DNA of 48,667 nt, taken from positions 1 to 48,667 of the forward strand of contig JASEGR010000011.1 of the NCBI GenBank assembly GCA_030017955.1. The letters are read 5' to 3'. This document shows positions 10,546 to 18,473 of this stretch, in pieces. Source of the DNA: Candidatus Eisenbacteria bacterium. GTDB taxonomy: Bacteria > Eisenbacteria > RBG-16-71-46 > JASEGR01. Every line of letters starts with the position of its first letter. Position 1 is the stretch's first letter. The notes under the pieces are model-generated. The model did not search any database. It was not told where the DNA came from and saw only the letters and a list, made by a program, of their open reading frames with translations. A program made the translations under genes and the position numbers.

Positions 10546-11330
10546 AAGTATTCGGAAAAGAGAAGCCCCTCATCGGGATGGTTCATCTTCTTCCACTTCC
10601 CGGAAGCCCTCGCTCGAAGACTTCCGTGGATGAGGTGGCCCGAAGAGCGATGCTTGATTCAAAGGCTCTCATCAAGGCTGATTTTGATGGACTCCTCATT
10701 GAAAATTTCGGAGATGCTCCGTTTTTTCCCGATCAGGTTGAGCCAATGACCATCTCTTCCATGACGCTTGTAGGCGAGCGGCTCAGGGAGACTTTCCCCA
10801 GGGTGCCGATAGGGATAAATGTTCTGCGGAATGACTGTCTTTCCTCGCTTTCAATCGCGCACGCAATCGGTGCACAATTCATAAGAGTAAACCTCCTGTG
10901 CGGTGTTGCCGTGACAGACCAGGGAATGATCGAGGGAAAGACACATCTTCTCATGCGACTCAAGAAAGCCCTTGGTGCTCAAGTCATGGTTTTTGCAGAC
11001 GTGTTCGTGAAGCACGCCAGATTTCTAGGAGTCGATGAAATCGGCCAGGTTGGCCGCGAGACAGTTGAAAGAGGCCTTGCTGACGGCCTCATAGTGACCG
11101 GACCTGAAACGGGACAGGAAGCAGATCTTTCGGATGTGAGACTACTCAGGACTCTTCTTCCGGGAATCCCGCTCATAGTGGGCAGCGGTCTCAATCCCCG
11201 AAATGCAAGGAAAGCTGCGCTTGCCTCAGACGGCGCAATAGTAGGGACCTACATTAAGAAAAACGCGCTCGTCGGGAACCCAGTTGACCCCGTGAGAGCA
11301 AGGAAGATTGTCCTCGCCTGGAGAAAGTGA
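10542..11330 (+). CDS. BtpA/SgcQ family TIM-barrel protein
   Basis: A 262-residue TIM-barrel-like protein with the family pattern: KPLIGMVHLLPLPGSP near the start, DFDGLLIENFGDAPF, PIGINVLRND, IGAQFIRVNLL, ADVFVKHA and a phosphate-binding-like GSGLNPRNA. In cyanobacteria BtpA affects photosystem I stability, but most members are in non-photosynthetic organisms and their substrate is not established; sugar-phosphate or nucleoside metabolism is often suggested. Its 4-nt overlap with rpe fits a sugar-phosphate role. No photosynthesis genes are in view. The family call is strong; the function is open. Confidence 0.88.
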   Translation: MKVFGKEKPLIGMVHLLPLPGSPRSKTSVDEVARRAMLDSKALIKADFDGLLIENFGDAPFFPDQVEPMTISSMTLVGERLRETFPRVPIGINVLRNDCLSSLSIAHAIGAQFIRVNLLCGVAVTDQGMIEGKTHLLMRLKKALGAQVMVFADVFVKHARFLGVDEIGQVGRETVERGLADGLIVTGPETGQEADLSDVRLLRTLLPGIPLIVGSGLNPRNARKAALASDGAIVGTYIKKNALVGNPVDPVRARKIVLAWRK

Positions 11331-11388
11331 ATTCGAGACACAACACTTAATTCTTTCCGGTGAATTATGTGATATGTCCGCTGATTCT

Positions 11389-11424
11389 CACCGTTCTTCT
11401 CAGAAAAACGGTGCCTCTCTTATT
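11389..11424 (+). terminator. Probable intrinsic terminator after the BtpA-like gene
   Basis: CACCGTT (11389-11395) pairs perfectly with AACGGTG (11407-11413), with a further TTCT/AGAA match inside the loop, and CCTCTCTTATTAT follows. The T-run is interrupted, so efficiency is uncertain. It would separate the upstream run from ffh. Confidence 0.45.
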
Positions 11425-11479
11425 ATCGCCCAACTGCCAGGCACACGGCGCATCTGGCCTCAAACCTCTCCCTTTTTGG

Positions 11480-11508
11480 TTGCATTGGATTCTGCCCTTT
11501 GGTAACAT
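11480..11508 (+). promoter_or_regulatory. Candidate promoter for the ffh operon
   Basis: TTGCAT (11480-11485), a 17-nt spacer, then TAACAT (11503-11508). Each hexamer matches the sigma-70 consensus only partly. The spacing is ideal and exactly the same hexamers and spacing recur at 18554-18582. It would leave a leader of about 115 nt before ffh. The rest of the 297-nt gap shows nothing more; no SRP RNA was recognised. Confidence 0.3.
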
Positions 11509-11627
11509 AGTCAGGCCGTTTTCTTGGGGATTCTGTTCTAACCTCCCGCCTAGTATGGTAACGGTTCCCGGTCTTTCAGCTTCCCAGGTTCTCGTCCGGA
11601 GGAAGAAGCCTTAAGGAGGCTAATTTT

Positions 11628-12947
11628 ATGTTTGAGGAACTGACAGGAAAGCTCGAGAAGATATTCTCAAAGCTGAGAAACAGGGGGAAGCTCACCCCCG
11701 AGAACATAAGGGAGAGCATCCGCGAAATAAGACGTGCGCTCCTTGAAGCAGACGTGAACTATAAGGTTGCCAAGGAGTTATGCACAAGGGTTGAGGAAAA
11801 GGCAATCGGTCAGGAAGTCCTCAAGAGCCTCACGCCAGGGCAGGTTGTAGTCAAGATTGTTCACGATGAGCTTACATCGATTCTTGGGGGGAGCCATGCA
11901 TCCCTTGGTCTTTCGCAGCGCCTTCCGACAACCGTAATGGCAGTTGGTCTTCAGGGTTCCGGAAAAACGACTTTTGTTGCAAAGCTCGGGCTTAAGCTAA
12001 AGAAGAAAGGAAAGAGAGTCTTGCTTCTTCCGACCGATACAAGAAGGCCGGCGGCGATTGAGCAGCTCAAGGTGCTTGGTGAGAGTGCATCTCTGGATGT
12101 CTTCTTGCCGCGGGAATCAGAGACTCCACTTGAGATATGGCAGAGAGGGATTGCGGATGCCAGGCAGAGGGGCTTCGACTTCTTATTGGTGGATACGGGC
12201 GGAAGACTTCACATAGATGATGAGCTCATGGAAGAGCTCAGCGCAATGAGACGACTTCTTTTCCCCCATGAGATACTGCTTGTTCTCGATGGAATGACGG
12301 GTCAGGATGCCCTCACCGTGAGCGAGACATTTCTTTCAAAACTGGGCTTCGACGGGATCGTCCTCACGAAAATGGACGGTGATTCACGCGGTGGAGCGGC
12401 TCTCTCTGCACGATATGTAACGGGAAAGCCAATTAAGTTCCTGAGTGTTGGCGAAAAGCTGGATTCACTTGATGAATTCTATCCCGAAAGGATGGCCTCG
12501 CGAATCCTGGGAATGGGGGATGTTGTTTCGCTCGTGGAGAAGGTGACAAAGGATGTCGAAGAGGAAAAAGCAAGAGAGCTCGAGGAGAAACTCAGGAAGC
12601 ATAAGTTTGATCTTGAGGATTTCCTTTTTCAACTCAAAGAAGTGAAGAAGATGGGTCCCCTGGATGAATTGTTGAAGCTCATCCCGGGGGTCGCCGGAAA
12701 AATGCAGGGGATCAAGTTTGACGAGAAGGCACTCTCACGGGTTGAGGCGATCGTGAGCTCTATGACACCGCGGGAGAGAAAGCACCCGGAGATTATAGAC
12801 GGCTCAAGGAGAAAAAGAATATCCGGTGGGAGTGGGACAACTGTTCAGGATGTGAACAGGCTCCTCAAGCAATTCGAAGACATGAAGAAGATGATCTTGA
12901 GAATGGGGAAAGTCGGGAAGTTTGGAAAAATCCCATTTCCCCTGTGA
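11628..12947 (+). CDS. ffh: Signal recognition particle protein Ffh
   Basis: The GTPase that binds signal sequences and 4.5S RNA and delivers ribosomes to FtsY. It has 439 residues: N domain (1-90), G domain with P-loop GLQGSGKTT (107-115), PTDTRRPAAIEQL, DTGGRLHIDDEL and TKMDGDSRGGAAL, then a C-terminal M domain with KKMGPLDELLKLIPG and the RNA-binding RRKRISGGSGTTVQDVNRLL block. AAGGAGG precedes the ATG at a good distance. It heads the classic ffh-rpsP-khpA-rimM-trmD-rplS order. Confidence 0.98.
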   Translation: MFEELTGKLEKIFSKLRNRGKLTPENIRESIREIRRALLEADVNYKVAKELCTRVEEKAIGQEVLKSLTPGQVVVKIVHDELTSILGGSHASLGLSQRLPTTVMAVGLQGSGKTTFVAKLGLKLKKKGKRVLLLPTDTRRPAAIEQLKVLGESASLDVFLPRESETPLEIWQRGIADARQRGFDFLLVDTGGRLHIDDELMEELSAMRRLLFPHEILLVLDGMTGQDALTVSETFLSKLGFDGIVLTKMDGDSRGGAALSARYVTGKPIKFLSVGEKLDSLDEFYPERMASRILGMGDVVSLVEKVTKDVEEEKARELEEKLRKHKFDLEDFLFQLKEVKKMGPLDELLKLIPGVAGKMQGIKFDEKALSRVEAIVSSMTPRERKHPEIIDGSRRKRISGGSGTTVQDVNRLLKQFEDMKKMILRMGKVGKFGKIPFPL

Positions 12948-13071
12948 CAAGAGGACGGACGCGGGTCCGCCTGACCTGGATTCTTTTCGCGAAACACGGC
13001 ACCTGTTCCAAGTGAATTAGGTTATGGGTGTCCCCGAAATGGGAATCTGACCTGAGAGGAGGGAAGATCTT

Positions 13072-13332
13072 TTGAGCGTCGTACTGAGATTAAAGAGAGC
13101 AGGAGCAAAGAGGAAACCATGCTACAGACTCGTTGCGGCAGATTCGAGGATGCCGAGGGACGGAAGGTTTTTGGAATCGCTCGGATATTACAACCCACTG
13201 ACGGACCCGGCCACAATCAAACTGGATCTCGACAAGGTCAAGAAGTGGCTCGACAAGGGAGCGCTTCCTTCGCCGACTGCAAAGTCTCTGCTTAAGAAGG
13301 CAGGATTCGGACGGCCTAGCGCGCAGGCATAG
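13072..13332 (+). CDS. rpsP: 30S ribosomal protein bS16
   Basis: A small-subunit ribosomal protein of 86 residues, normal length. The family sequence [23 protein letters not shown] and [12 protein letters not shown] are clear. The start is TTG at 13072, decided by the strong GAGGAGGGA ribosome site 8-10 nt upstream and by the family N-terminus; no in-frame ATG exists before the conserved region. A TTG start for an abundant ribosomal protein is unusual. Confidence 0.97.
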   Translation: MSVVLRLKRAGAKRKPCYRLVAADSRMPRDGRFLESLGYYNPLTDPATIKLDLDKVKKWLDKGALPSPTAKSLLKKAGFGRPSAQA

Positions 13333-13407
13333 ACGCTGCGACAAGTTCTGAGTCTTCTGAACGATCTGAAACTCGGGTTTCTCTTTGAGACCGGGTTGGA
13401 GAAATTG

Positions 13408-13641
13408 ATGAAGGGACTCATTGAGTTCATTGCCAAGTCTCTTGTTGATAGGCCGGATGAGGTAGCCGTAACCGAAGTCCCGGGCGAGAGGGCCACGGTC
13501 TATGAACTGCGGGTCGCTCCTGACGACCTCGGCAAGATAATTGGCAAGAATGGACGTACGGCAAGATCAATGAGAATAGCCCTGAGTGCGGCCTCGACAA
13601 AGGCCGGTGGAAAGAGGGCTGTCCTCGAAATCAAGTCGTGA
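13408..13641 (+). CDS. khpA: KH-domain RNA-binding protein KhpA
   Basis: A single KH-domain RNA-binding protein of 77 residues, the usual length of KhpA/YlqC. It begins [18 protein letters not shown] and carries the [15 protein letters not shown] loop with the GxxG motif that contacts RNA. The ATG at 13408 was chosen because GGAG lies 6 nt upstream; a TTG 12 nt earlier is less likely. It lies between rpsP and rimM as in many bacteria. Homologues act with KhpB in sRNA binding and cell-size control. Confidence 0.93.
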   Translation: MKGLIEFIAKSLVDRPDEVAVTEVPGERATVYELRVAPDDLGKIIGKNGRTARSMRIALSAASTKAGGKRAVLEIKS

Positions 13642-13668
13642 TAGAAAGAAATTCACCAAGATTGCCGG

Positions 13669-14178
13669 ATGGAAGCACAATACATATCGATAGGACGAAT
13701 TGCGAAATCATTTGGGGTGAATGGCGAGGTAGTTGTTGATTCCCTGAGCGATTCCGAGACAAGGTTCGAATCTCTGAAAGACGTATATCTTCTCGCGCAT
13801 GGCACGAGAACGAAGCTCTCCGTTGAGAATGTAAGACCGTTTGGCAAAAGGTTCATAGTGAGATTCAGGGATATCGCGGACAGGGACAGGGCTGAGAAAC
13901 TTCCGGGGAGCTACATTCAGATCGAAAAGAAGGACGTTGCCCCTCTTCCCGACGGCAGGCACTACATCTTTGAGCTCATCGGGCTTGACGTGCTGACTGA
14001 AGACGGTGTGAACCTCGGAAAGGTGCAAGGGATCATTCCAACCGGCGAGAACGACGTTTACGAAGTTCACGGTCCTGGAGGCGAGATTCTCATCCCTGCG
14101 ACAAAGGAAGTAGTGAAACACATAGATATTCCCGGTGCGAAAATTGTTGTGAAGCTTATCCCGGGGCTTCTGGATTGA
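13669..14178 (+). CDS. rimM: Ribosome maturation factor RimM
   Basis: Helps 30S maturation and binds protein S19. The 169 residues show the N-terminal RimM barrel (SIGRIAKSFGVNGEVVVD) and a C-terminal PRC-barrel (HYIFELIGLDVLTEDGVNLGKV, ILIPATKEVVKHID). The stop overlaps the TTG start of trmD by 4 nt (TTGA). Confidence 0.96.
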   Translation: MEAQYISIGRIAKSFGVNGEVVVDSLSDSETRFESLKDVYLLAHGTRTKLSVENVRPFGKRFIVRFRDIADRDRAEKLPGSYIQIEKKDVAPLPDGRHYIFELIGLDVLTEDGVNLGKVQGIIPTGENDVYEVHGPGGEILIPATKEVVKHIDIPGAKIVVKLIPGLLD

Positions 14179-14918
14179 AGTTCTTTGTTCTGACTGTATT
14201 TCCGAAGATTCTTGCGCCTTTTTTCGATGAAGGCGTCATGAGAATAGCGCGCGAAAACGGCGCTGCAGAGTTTGATGTGATAGATATAAGGAATTTCACT
14301 GAGGACAACTACAGGAGCGTTGACGACTATCCGTACGGCGGCGGCCCGGGGATGGTCATGAAGGCAGAGCCCATCCTGAAAGCTTTCTCCTCAATTGCAG
14401 GGAAAGACAGGAAGGTTGCCAGAACAATCGTTCTCTCTCCGCAAGGTAGAAGGTTTGACCAGACTCTTGCGGGCGAGCTTTCGAAGGAGACCGCTCTCAT
14501 TTTAATATGTGGAAGATACAAGGGAATTGATGAAAGAGTGATGAGCCTTATCCCGTGCGAAGAGATTTCGATTGGTGATTTCGTGCTTTCCGGCGGAGAG
14601 ATTCCGGCTCTTGCGCTCATTGAGTCAATTGTCAGGCTTCTTCACGGTGTGGCCGGAAACTTCGAGTCCGTTTCCTCCGACTCCTTCATATCCGGATTTC
14701 TCGATGCCCCACAGTACACAAGGCCGGATGAAGTCAAAGGGTTGAGGGTCCCCGATGTTCTTCTTTCCGGAGACCATGAGAAGATAAGAAGATGGTTGAA
14801 GAAGGAATCTCTGAGAAAGACCAAGGATAGAAGGCCTGACTTGCTGAAAGAGGAATTCTTGAGCAAGGAGGAAAAGGCGCTCCTCAGAGAACTCGAAATC
14901 GAAAAGGCAGACGGATAA
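14175..14918 (+). CDS. trmD: tRNA (guanine-N1-)-methyltransferase TrmD
   Basis: Makes m1G37 in tRNAs, preventing frameshifting; a SPOUT-family dimer with a trefoil knot. The 247 residues include FFVLTVFPKIL, DDYPYGGGPGMVMKAEP, LSPQGRRFDQ, LICGRYKGIDERV and the knot motif SIGDFVLSGGEIPALALIES. The start is TTG at 14175, overlapping the rimM stop, so translation is probably coupled; no separate strong ribosome site is visible. Confidence 0.97.
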   Translation: MKFFVLTVFPKILAPFFDEGVMRIARENGAAEFDVIDIRNFTEDNYRSVDDYPYGGGPGMVMKAEPILKAFSSIAGKDRKVARTIVLSPQGRRFDQTLAGELSKETALILICGRYKGIDERVMSLIPCEEISIGDFVLSGGEIPALALIESIVRLLHGVAGNFESVSSDSFISGFLDAPQYTRPDEVKGLRVPDVLLSGDHEKIRRWLKKESLRKTKDRRPDLLKEEFLSKEEKALLRELEIEKADG

Positions 14919-14946
14919 TATTGAAACAAGGCGCTGATGAAAGTTC

Positions 14947-15096
14947 CCTCTCCCCTCAGGGGAGGTTATGGCGAACAGAAGTTGCCTCTCCCCTTGCGGA
15001 AGAGCGCACGGTGAATGAAAATTACCTCTCCTCTCAGGGGAGGTTATGGTGAACAGAAGTGACCTCTCCCCTCAGGGGAGAGGGTAGGGTGAGGGG
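14947..15096. repeat. Tandem block of palindromic repeats before rplS
   Basis: Three clear palindromes (14947-14965, about 15025-15043 and 15062-15083) and one degenerate one (14985-15003). The segment GGTTATGG-GAACAGAAGT repeats with a 78-nt period, so part of the block is an imperfect tandem duplication. The last unit ends in GGGTAGGGTGAGGGG. The block lies within the trmD-rplS transcript. Confidence 0.85.
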
Positions 15097-15128
15097 TCAA
15101 TGTCTTGGGAAGAAAGGAGGGATGACTT

Positions 15129-15515
15129 GTGACAGGATTCATTGATGCGGTGGAGTCGACTCAGATGAAGCAAACCACGACTGATGCCAAACCCGGTGAC
15201 ACAGTCCGGGTTCAGGTCAAGGTGGTCGAAGCGGAGAAGGAAAGGCTTCAGATATTCGAGGGGACTGTGATCTCACGAAGGGGGACGGGGATTAGAGAGA
15301 CCATGACCGTCCGCAAGGTAAGCGGAGGTGTGGGCGTTGAGAGGACTTTTCCTATTCACTCGCCTGGAGTATCAGGCATAGAAGTCGTGAAGAGAGGAAA
15401 AGTAAGACGGGCAAAACTCTTCTACCTCAGAGGTAAGAAAGGCAAGCATGCGCGAATAACCGAGAAAACCCTTGAGAGAGGCGAGGGTCCATCCGTTGAA
15501 GAGAAAAAGGATTGA
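15129..15515 (+). CDS. rplS: 50S ribosomal protein bL19
   Basis: A large-subunit protein at the 30S-50S interface, 128 residues. Typical motifs are [34 protein letters not shown] and [35 protein letters not shown]. The start is GTG at 15129, set by AGGAGG at 15115-15120; the nearby ATG at 15122 is out of frame. The C-terminal tail, after [13 protein letters not shown], is a little longer than usual and overlaps the start of rnhB. Confidence 0.97.
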   Translation: MTGFIDAVESTQMKQTTTDAKPGDTVRVQVKVVEAEKERLQIFEGTVISRRGTGIRETMTVRKVSGGVGVERTFPIHSPGVSGIEVVKRGKVRRAKLFYLRGKKGKHARITEKTLERGEGPSVEEKKD

Positions 15516-16167
15516 ACGGGCGAGATTCGCGGAACTCCTGCGATTTGAGAAAAGACTCAGTGGGAAGTTTTGGAGAGAAGCTGCCGGAGTAGATGAGGCT
15601 GGAAGAGGACCTCTTGCTGGGCCTGTTGTCGCAGCTTCGGTTGTGCTGGGAAAAGACTTCTACCTGCCCGGGCTTGACGATTCGAAAAGGTTGAGTGAGA
15701 AAACGCGCGAGAGATGTTTTGATGAGATAATAAGACAGGCCGTTTCGGTGTCATGGGCCGTGATTGATAATGGTGTCATTGACAGAGTAAACATTCTGAG
15801 AGCGACCTGGATGGCAATGGAGGAAGCGCTTCTTGGTCTCAGCATCGTTCCTTCGCTTGCTCTCATTGACGGAAGGGAAGTCCCCGGACTCCGGTTCAAA
15901 CAGAAGGCAGTGATCCAGGGCGACCGGAAAAGTGTATCGATCGCCGCAGCTTCGGTTGTTGCGAAGGTTGTCCGGGATAGACTAATGACCCGGTATCACG
16001 AGAAGTTCCCTCTGTATGGATTCGACAGAAACAAAGGTTATGGCACAAAGGAACACGTGTCTGCACTCGGGATTCATGGACCGTGCGAGATACACAGGAT
16101 GAGCTTTGCTCCCGTCAGACACGCTGAGGTTGTTCTCCCTCTCCCCCTGGGGAGAGGGTCGGGGTGA
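15496..16167 (+). CDS. rnhB: Ribonuclease HII
   Basis: Cleaves RNA in RNA-DNA hybrids and single misincorporated ribonucleotides. From the TTG at 15496 there are 223 residues; a TTG at 15472 would add eight. Catalytic motifs are [12 protein letters not shown] (first Asp and Glu), [27 protein letters not shown] and [28 protein letters not shown]. The coding region overlaps the end of rplS by 20 nt. Oddity: the last dozen residues ([12 protein letters not shown]) are encoded by a copy of the dispersed repeat, which appears to have replaced or extended the original C-terminus. Confidence 0.94.
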   Translation: MKRKRIERARFAELLRFEKRLSGKFWREAAGVDEAGRGPLAGPVVAASVVLGKDFYLPGLDDSKRLSEKTRERCFDEIIRQAVSVSWAVIDNGVIDRVNILRATWMAMEEALLGLSIVPSLALIDGREVPGLRFKQKAVIQGDRKSVSIAAASVVAKVVRDRLMTRYHEKFPLYGFDRNKGYGTKEHVSALGIHGPCEIHRMSFAPVRHAEVVLPLPLGRGSG

Positions 16168-16173
16168 GGGGGA
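16135..16173. repeat. Palindromic repeat forming the 3' end of rnhB
   Basis: CCCTCTCCCC (16137-16146) and GGGGAGAGGG (16149-16158) form a 10-bp stem, followed by TCGGGGTGAGGGGGAG. The TGA of rnhB lies inside the tail of the repeat. Confidence 0.85.
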
Positions 16174-16212
16174 GTCCAGTGAGTTTTCTGTAGCTGTTGG
16201 GAGGTGGTGGGG

Positions 16213-16584
16213 ATGATGGAAAAGATGGAGAAGGGGAGATGCGCTGAAGAAATTGCAGCGCTTTTTCTTTTGTTGAAGGGTTATTCGATTCTGGCAAGGA
16301 ACGTGAGGCCAGGGGGTGTAGAAATTGATATTGTGGCGCTGGATGCCACGACGCTTGCGTTTGTTGAAGTCAAATTCAGGGAGACCTCCTACTTTGGAAG
16401 CCCTGCCAACGCGGTTGACTGGAAAAAGAGAAAGAGGCTTCTAAAGGCAGGGCTCGCCTTTCTGAAAGAGAGAAAGGTCGAGGCGGAGAACCTGAGGTTT
16501 GATGTCGTATCGGTAGTTCTCGAAGATGAAGGGCTTGCCCTCGAGCACATAAGTAACGCCTTCGGAGGAGGAAACTGGGCTTGA
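16213..16584 (+). CDS. yraN: YraN family (UPF0102) putative endonuclease
   Basis: A 123-residue protein with the Holliday-junction-resolvase-like nuclease core of the UPF0102 family: KGRCAEEIAALFLLLKGYSILARNVR, then GGVEIDIVALD and FVEVKFRE, which supply the E, D and E-x-K metal-site pattern. ATG at 16213 was chosen after GAGGTGGTGGGG; GTG codons 6-9 nt earlier are possible. It follows rnhB, the usual neighbour. Its precise cellular role is not established. Confidence 0.9.
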   Translation: MMEKMEKGRCAEEIAALFLLLKGYSILARNVRPGGVEIDIVALDATTLAFVEVKFRETSYFGSPANAVDWKKRKRLLKAGLAFLKERKVEAENLRFDVVSVVLEDEGLALEHISNAFGGGNWA

Positions 16585-16725
16585 TATCCGGGCGTTCACT
16601 CCGGCAGGACTCCCGTGGGTAGCTGGACACAGAGAGTCTGGGATGATATTGTTCCTGGCATGTTATTGCCTGGCAAGGGTGTGTCAATCGTTCGGATCAG
16701 GTTTTCCTCGTGAAAGGAGAGAGAA

Positions 16726-17553
16726 ATGCCGCTTTTCAAGCCAGTGAGTGAAAAAGATGTCACAAGAGCGATTATTGATGGATTCTTGAAACAGTTTAGA
16801 GAATATGCTGAGTCCGATGTCATAATAGTGGGCGCAGGTCCGAGCGGGCTGATTGCCGGAAGGGACCTCGCTTCGAAGGGATACAAGGTCTTGATTTCAG
16901 AGAGGAACAACTACCTTGGAGGTGGATTCTGGATCGGCGGCTATCTGATGAACAAACTTACCGTACGTGCGCCGGGCGAGAAGGTCCTGGATGAGCTTGG
17001 AGTTCCGTACGAAGAGGCAAAGCCGGGACTCTTTATGGCCGACGGCCCGCACGCGTGCTCAAAGCTCATTGCTGCGGCCTGTGACGCAGGCGTCAAGTTT
17101 GCAAGCCTGACAATGTGCGATGATGTACTTCTTCGTGAGGGCAACAGGGTTGCCGGTGTCGTCGTGAACTGGACCCCGGTATCAGCAATGCCCAGAGAAA
17201 TCACCTGCGTTGATCCGGTAGGTCTTGAGGCCAAAGTCGTGATAGATGCAACCGGTCATGATGCGTGTGTCCTCAAGAGGCTCGAGGACAGAGGTCTTCT
17301 CAAGACGATCGGCTTCGGCGCGATGTGGGTTGAGGCATCTGAAGACCTTATCGTCGAGCATACGGGCGAAATCCATCCGGGTCTCGTGGTCTGTGGAATG
17401 GCAGTTTCGACAGCGTACGGTCTTCCCAGGATGGGACCTACTTTCGGCGGAATGCTTCTTTCCGGCAAGCGCGCGGCTGAAGTCGTAACAAAGATTCTTG
17501 AGAAGGAGCCCGGCGAGAAAAAGAAGACGCCGCTCAAGGCCGAGCTTGTGTAA
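16726..17553 (+). CDS. thi4: Thiazole synthase, Thi4 family
   Basis: A 275-residue Thi4-type enzyme that makes the thiazole half of thiamine from NAD and glycine. Family features are the FAD/NAD Rossmann loop VGAGPSGLIAG starting near residue 35, ERNNYLGGGFWIGGYLMN, RAPGEKVLDELGVPYEE, VVNWTPVSAM, DATGHDA and the C-terminal MGPTFGGMLLSGKRAAE. The residue before VDP, at position 161, is Cys. This is where yeast Thi4 has the sulfur-donating Cys205, while the methanogen enzyme has His. The ATG follows AAAGGAGAGAG. A 140-nt gap upstream shows no TPP-riboswitch match. No other thiamine gene is in the window. Confidence 0.93.
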   Translation: MPLFKPVSEKDVTRAIIDGFLKQFREYAESDVIIVGAGPSGLIAGRDLASKGYKVLISERNNYLGGGFWIGGYLMNKLTVRAPGEKVLDELGVPYEEAKPGLFMADGPHACSKLIAAACDAGVKFASLTMCDDVLLREGNRVAGVVVNWTPVSAMPREITCVDPVGLEAKVVIDATGHDACVLKRLEDRGLLKTIGFGAMWVEASEDLIVEHTGEIHPGLVVCGMAVSTAYGLPRMGPTFGGMLLSGKRAAEVVTKILEKEPGEKKKTPLKAELV

Positions 17554-17596
17554 TAGAAATCGCAGTTGCGATTTTCGATAGGGCGGCAGCTCCGAG

Positions 17597-18427
17597 GTGA
17601 GCAATTCGCGCAGGCGGCAGATGACTGTCTTCATCTATCCAGACACTGACGTCACCCCTCTTTGCCCTGAAGCACTTGAGACATATCTTAGGACCCTGTT
17701 TCCAAACGCCAGAATTGAGCTGCGTGAGTATTTTGTCCGCTTTCATTCGGTTTCTCTCCCTCCCAAAGAAGGGGAGGAAGTCCTTCTCCAAACCGCAAAG
17801 GAGCTGGCTCTCGCGAGGGTAAGGGACCCGGTCGGACCGCTTGTCCGGAGGGAGCCGCTTTTTGGCGAGATTGAAGTTGAAAAGCGCGCTCTGATTGAGG
17901 GGAGGAGCTACCGCGGAATTCTTTACGATGGATACAAGCTCTCCGCCACATTCAGAAAACTGATCCCGGCTCAAGAAAGACGCCTCTCATCCGCACACAT
18001 CGTTCTTACTTCGCGGCTAATCGGAACACGGGATAAATCGGACAGGAGATATCACGCCAGAGTCTCAGTTTACAGCGTACCCTCCATAATCTCGACGACC
18101 GGAGTTGTGGAAGCCCCGGCGAAGGCAAGAGAATACTATCTCATAAAGAGCAGGGCGGCCGCCCTTGGAGAGAGTGCCGAGCTTGACGAGATTCTAGAGG
18201 AACTCAAGGGCGAACACATAAGCTACGGAGATGAGAGACTCACTGATACGGCGAAGGGATACGTTCTTCAGGCGATTTTCTATCAGTTCAGCGGGAATCC
18301 ATTTTGCGAGCATAGATTCTGCAGGCTCTTCAATGCTCATTGGCAGAAGGAAATGCTCGAGGCACAGTTTGGCGGTCCCTACGAATTGTGTCCTAGGCAT
18401 GCTGAGATGCTCAAGAGTTTCGGCTAG
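17597..18427 (+). CDS. DUF6775-like putative metallopeptidase
   Basis: A 276-residue soluble protein starting MTVFIYPD if the ATG at 17621 is used, or eight residues earlier at the GTG at 17597 given here; neither ribosome site is decisive. The C-terminal part has LTDTAKGYVLQAIFYQFSG, then NPFCEHRFCRLFNAHWQKEML and a final LCPRHAEML. This cluster of Cys and His residues looks like a metal site and resembles the family named DUF6775 (putative metallopeptidase), which I recall without being able to search. No classic HExxH is present. It follows thi4 by 43 nt and may be co-transcribed. The function is not known. Confidence 0.65.
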   Translation: MSNSRRRQMTVFIYPDTDVTPLCPEALETYLRTLFPNARIELREYFVRFHSVSLPPKEGEEVLLQTAKELALARVRDPVGPLVRREPLFGEIEVEKRALIEGRSYRGILYDGYKLSATFRKLIPAQERRLSSAHIVLTSRLIGTRDKSDRRYHARVSVYSVPSIISTTGVVEAPAKAREYYLIKSRAAALGESAELDEILEELKGEHISYGDERLTDTAKGYVLQAIFYQFSGNPFCEHRFCRLFNAHWQKEMLEAQFGGPYELCPRHAEMLKSFG

Positions 18428-18438
18428 AACGTGTTTTT

Positions 18439-18473
18439 CCTCTCCCCTTCGGGGGAGAGAGTAGAGTGAGGGG
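18439..18473. repeat. Palindromic repeat after the DUF6775-like gene
   Basis: CCTCTCCCC and GGGGAGAG form a stem, followed by AGTAGAGTGAGGGG. A single family copy in forward orientation. Confidence 0.85.

Noticed and set aside
13760-13775. GGTTCGAATC resembling a tRNA T-loop
   Set aside because: It lies inside rimM in a conserved coding stretch, and no acceptor stem or anticodon arm can be formed around it.
14947-15096. CRISPR array
   Set aside because: Repeats are few, imperfect and palindromic, with spacers that are themselves repeated; they belong to the dispersed repeat family and no cas gene is present.
16585-16725. TPP riboswitch upstream of thi4
   Set aside because: The GGATCAGGTT stretch hints at it, but the conserved CTGAGA and ACCTGATCTGGATAATGCC blocks are absent in order.
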